DNA of 64,000 bases from Flavilitoribacter nigricans DSM 23189 = NBRC 102662 (GTDB taxonomy: Bacteria > Bacteroidota > Bacteroidia > Chitinophagales > Saprospiraceae), in assembly GCF_002646595.1 (NCBI RefSeq), contig NZ_PDUD01000018.1:417290-481289 (forward strand), written 5' to 3'. The notes under the pieces were generated by a model. It was given only the letters and a program-made list of their open reading frames with translations. It did no database searches and was not told where the DNA came from. A program made the position numbers and the translations under genes. Below are positions 61,892 through 64,000 of this stretch, piece by piece (within the stretch, counting starts at the first letter, position 1; every line of letters starts with the position of its first letter).

Positions 61892-63781
61892 ATGAAAAAC
61901 GCCTTAATCCTAACAGTAACGCTATTGGCGCATCTGACGCTAATGGCCCAAACTCAACAGGACACCTTCCTGGTCAAACCTTATTTACAGTTTGCTTCCC
62001 AAACCGGCATCTATGTGCTTTGGGAAACTTCAAGTCCGGCCACGACCGTGGTGGAATACGGGAAGGCACTGCTCGATGCCAAAGAGCCCAATCTGTCACT
62101 GAACAAGACCATCGACGGCGAACGACTGCTCCATGAAGTTGAACTCAGCGGACTGGAAATCGCCACCAAATACGTTTACCGGATAAAAAGTGTACTGGAG
62201 AACGGACAGGAGCTCATCAGCCCGGTCTATACTTTCCGAACGGCGGTGAAGGATGAAGATGCCTATGCATTCGCCTTCATCGGTGATTCCCAGCAGAACG
62301 GTCGTACGCCCTGGGCCTGGGGCAAGATCGCTCAGAAGATCTGGGAAGGTCGTCCGCACTTCATTGTGCACGCTGGAGATATTGTCGACCAGGGCACCCG
62401 AAAAACGGACTGGACCCAGCAGTTTTTCCCTAATGGCCACGTAGCCATGAGCCGCTACCCAATGTATACCGTACTGGGCAATCACGAGCAGGATGCCCAA
62501 CACTATTACGATTACATGGTAAATCCCGCTCCGGAATATTACTATACCTTCAAATACGGCAACGCCCAGTTCTTCATGATCGACACCAACCGGGACATTT
62601 CGGAAGGCTCCGAACAGTATAACTGGCTGGAATGGGAACTGGCCAAATCCAAAGCCACCTGGAAATTTGTGGTGCACCACCATCCTCCCTACTCCAGTGA
62701 GGAAAATGATCATGGCGATACCTATATCGGCGCTTCCTCCTACGGTACCCACGCGCGGGATCTTACGCCTTTGTACGATGCCTACAATGTGGACTTCTGC
62801 CTGTTCGGCCACGTACACATGTACGAAAGAAGCTGGCCGATATTTGATAATGCGATTAATCTCAAGGATGGTGTCGTATACATCAATTCCGGCGGTGCCG
62901 GCGGCGGTTTGGAAGATTTTGACCCGGCGCGCTCCTGGTTCACCCAGGAATTACAGACCGGCCATCATTACACCACGTTCAATGTATTTGATAAAACCCT
63001 GGTTTTTAAAGCTATTGACCATGAAGGCCGCCTGTTTGATACCTTCCAGATGACCAAGGAAGAAGATAACTCCACCAGCATGATGCAGCCGCCGGCTCCA
63101 CATCTGAATGTCGACCACTTTGTGTTTCAGAAGGAAACCACGGTGGAAATGTCCGCTCTGGAAACCACCCACGAGATTTATTATACACTGGACGGCTCCG
63201 AACCCAGTCGCCAGTCGACGAAATACACCGGACCGTTCCAGATCGATAAAAGTGTAGAACTAAAAGTGAGAGCCTTCACTCCGGCGGGTAAGGCCAGTCG
63301 CTTGATCCAGCGATCGTTTACCCAAATGGCTCCGTTGCCGGCCCAAAAGACTAAACGCACCGAAAGCGGCCTGGCCTATAAATATTACGAAGGGAAATGG
63401 AAACAACTTCCGCCATTCGATGAATTGGAAGTGGTTCGTACCGGCGTCGCTGAAAATATCAGCGTCAACAGTTTCGAACACCGGGACGATCGATTCGCAG
63501 TGGTGCTGGAAGGATACGTAGAGATCGGTTCAACCGGTATTCACAAGTTCTTTCTGGCTTCGGATGACGGCTCCCGCCTGTACATTGACGGCCGGCTGGT
63601 GATCGATCACGACGGGGATCACAGCAACCAGACGAAATACGGCAGTATCGTTTTGGAAAAAGGGAAACACCAGATCCGGGTGGAGTACTTTGAGGCGTCC
63701 GGTTCCGAACTCCTGAGTGCGGGTACGGTGGATGCGGCGATGGGCAAGATGCCGTTCGGGCCTATGAAACTAAGCCATTGA
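61892..63781 (+). CDS. Secreted purple-acid-phosphatase-like metallophosphoesterase with chitobiase-type and PA14 domains
   Basis: A 629-residue exported metallophosphoesterase. A signal peptide (1-20, MAQ) leads to a fibronectin-like N-terminal domain typical of purple acid phosphatases (about 22-115). The catalytic core (about 122-345) has FIGDSQQ near 128, HAGDIVDQG, LGNHEQD near 195, VHHHPPYSSE and FGHVHMYERSW near 305. Then comes a chitobiase C-terminal-like domain (about 415-480; YYTLDGSEPSRQSTKY) and a PA14-type domain (about 510-625; FFLASDDGSRLYIDG and VLEKGKHQIRVEYFEASG), both usual carbohydrate-contact modules. I use the ATG at 61892, which follows a stretch with no coding sense; the frame runs up to 61700 but overlaps the divergent gene. 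It probably releases phosphate from a sugar-attached substrate. Confidence 0.9.
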   Translation: MKNALILTVTLLAHLTLMAQTQQDTFLVKPYLQFASQTGIYVLWETSSPATTVVEYGKALLDAKEPNLSLNKTIDGERLLHEVELSGLEIATKYVYRIKSVLENGQELISPVYTFRTAVKDEDAYAFAFIGDSQQNGRTPWAWGKIAQKIWEGRPHFIVHAGDIVDQGTRKTDWTQQFFPNGHVAMSRYPMYTVLGNHEQDAQHYYDYMVNPAPEYYYTFKYGNAQFFMIDTNRDISEGSEQYNWLEWELAKSKATWKFVVHHHPPYSSEENDHGDTYIGASSYGTHARDLTPLYDAYNVDFCLFGHVHMYERSWPIFDNAINLKDGVVYINSGGAGGGLEDFDPARSWFTQELQTGHHYTTFNVFDKTLVFKAIDHEGRLFDTFQMTKEEDNSTSMMQPPAPHLNVDHFVFQKETTVEMSALETTHEIYYTLDGSEPSRQSTKYTGPFQIDKSVELKVRAFTPAGKASRLIQRSFTQMAPLPAQKTKRTESGLAYKYYEGKWKQLPPFDELEVVRTGVAENISVNSFEHRDDRFAVVLEGYVEIGSTGIHKFFLASDDGSRLYIDGRLVIDHDGDHSNQTKYGSIVLEKGKHQIRVEYFEASGSELLSAGTVDAAMGKMPFGPMKLSH

Positions 63782-63795
63782 GGGATAGCACTTTA

Positions 63796-63830
63796 GACTT
63801 TCTAAGTTTTCGAAACTTAGAAAGTCTTTT
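63796..63830 (+). terminator. Intrinsic terminator after the metallophosphatase gene
   Basis: GACTTTCTAAGTTT (63796-63809), loop TCG, AAACTTAGAAAGTC (63813-63826): perfect 14-bp stem, followed by TTTTC. Confidence 0.88.
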
Positions 63831-63849
63831 CTTCACCACCACCAGACCA

Positions 63850-63894
63850 ACATGAGTCATCCCGAATTTTGGCCTAGGCTGAAATTCGGGATGA
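63850..63894. repeat. Palindromic repeat, copy of the element at 29521
   Basis: ACATGAGTCATCCCGAATTT (63850-63869) matches 29521-29540 at 19 of 20 bases. Here TCATCCCGAATTT (63857-63869) and AAATTCGGGATGA (63882-63894) also form a perfect 13-bp inverted repeat. The last 100 bases of the window beyond it are AT-rich with no recognisable gene. Confidence 0.65.
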
Positions 63895-64000
63895 ACTGTG
63901 TTCCCATGCAAGCAAAAGAGTGAAAAAATTATGCTGATTTGTATTTGAGATAATATCGATTATCAAATTTTCGATCATATTTGATTACCGCAAATACTTG

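Noticed and set aside
1..64000. tRNA or rRNA genes, transposases or phage genes
   Set aside because: None could be recognised by eye; not searched with a covariance model, so a small RNA gene could be missed.

Overview
The window comes from a Bacteroidota genome, most likely a marine Saprospiria-type bacterium (Lewinella/Saprospiraceae relatives); this placement is inferred from gene content, not from a marker-gene search. Supporting signs are a type IX secretion C-terminal sorting domain (17168-18583), a periplasmic beta-propeller (Reg_prop/Y_Y_Y) sensor kinase, planctomycete-type DUF1501/DUF1549/DUF1553 proteins, TAnnTTTG-like -7 promoter elements (for example 35561 and 42564) and no conspicuous Shine-Dalgarno sequences. 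No tRNA, rRNA, insertion sequence, prophage or CRISPR array was seen. Genes are densely packed on both strands.

Layout. (1) 0-16 kb is a housekeeping and stress region: a secreted S1/P1-type zinc nuclease or phospholipase whose signal peptide lies upstream of the first usable ATG, a tandem-UspA protein, a candidate small RNA with its own terminator (about 2490-2634), an M16 zinc protease, an OmpR-type response regulator with its kinase, a two-domain glycosyltransferase with an RDD protein, a secreted alpha/beta hydrolase with an FG-GAP propeller protein, an HExxH lipoprotein, and a cyclophilin. (2) 16.1-17.2 kb is a repeat-rich AT-rich pocket: twin-hairpin palindromes in three copies around a small IF-1-like OB-fold gene. 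(3) 17.2-19.7 kb has two tandem secreted paralogues, the first carrying the T9SS tag. (4) 20-43.3 kb is a surface-polysaccharide locus. It holds a 1700-residue fusion protein (sulfotransferase-like domain, coiled coil, WbsX-like domain, GT4, GT2), three more sulfotransferase-like proteins, an ABC-2 exporter pair (wzm/wzt), and many GT2, GT4 and GT-C enzymes. Embedded in it (27.2-29.5 kb) are an ECF-like sigma factor, a one-TM presumed anti-sigma factor, and a divergent fibre-like secreted protein sharing an intergenic inverted repeat. (5) 43.4-56.8 kb is mainly metabolic and regulatory: Mn-type superoxide dismutase, FabH, a NarL-type regulator and a propeller histidine kinase flanking a VCBS protein, a stomatin-like protein, a rluD-DUF1415-acyl-CoA reductase operon, a gamma-family PLP lyase, and a PHP phosphoesterase. 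(6) 56.9-63.8 kb encodes the cytochrome/LamG/DUF1553 lipoprotein, its DUF1501 Tat partner, and a divergent multidomain metallophosphatase.

How it fits together. The central locus looks like a machine that builds a polysaccharide on the cytoplasmic side, decorates it with sulfate, and exports it through an ABC transporter. Four sulfotransferase-like domains within about 14 kb is the most striking content. The strongest leads for something undescribed are the giant fusion protein, the sigma/anti-sigma/fibre module with its 10-bp inverted repeat, the candidate small RNA, the nested inverted repeat before the propeller kinase, and the IF-1-like gene in the palindrome-rich pocket.
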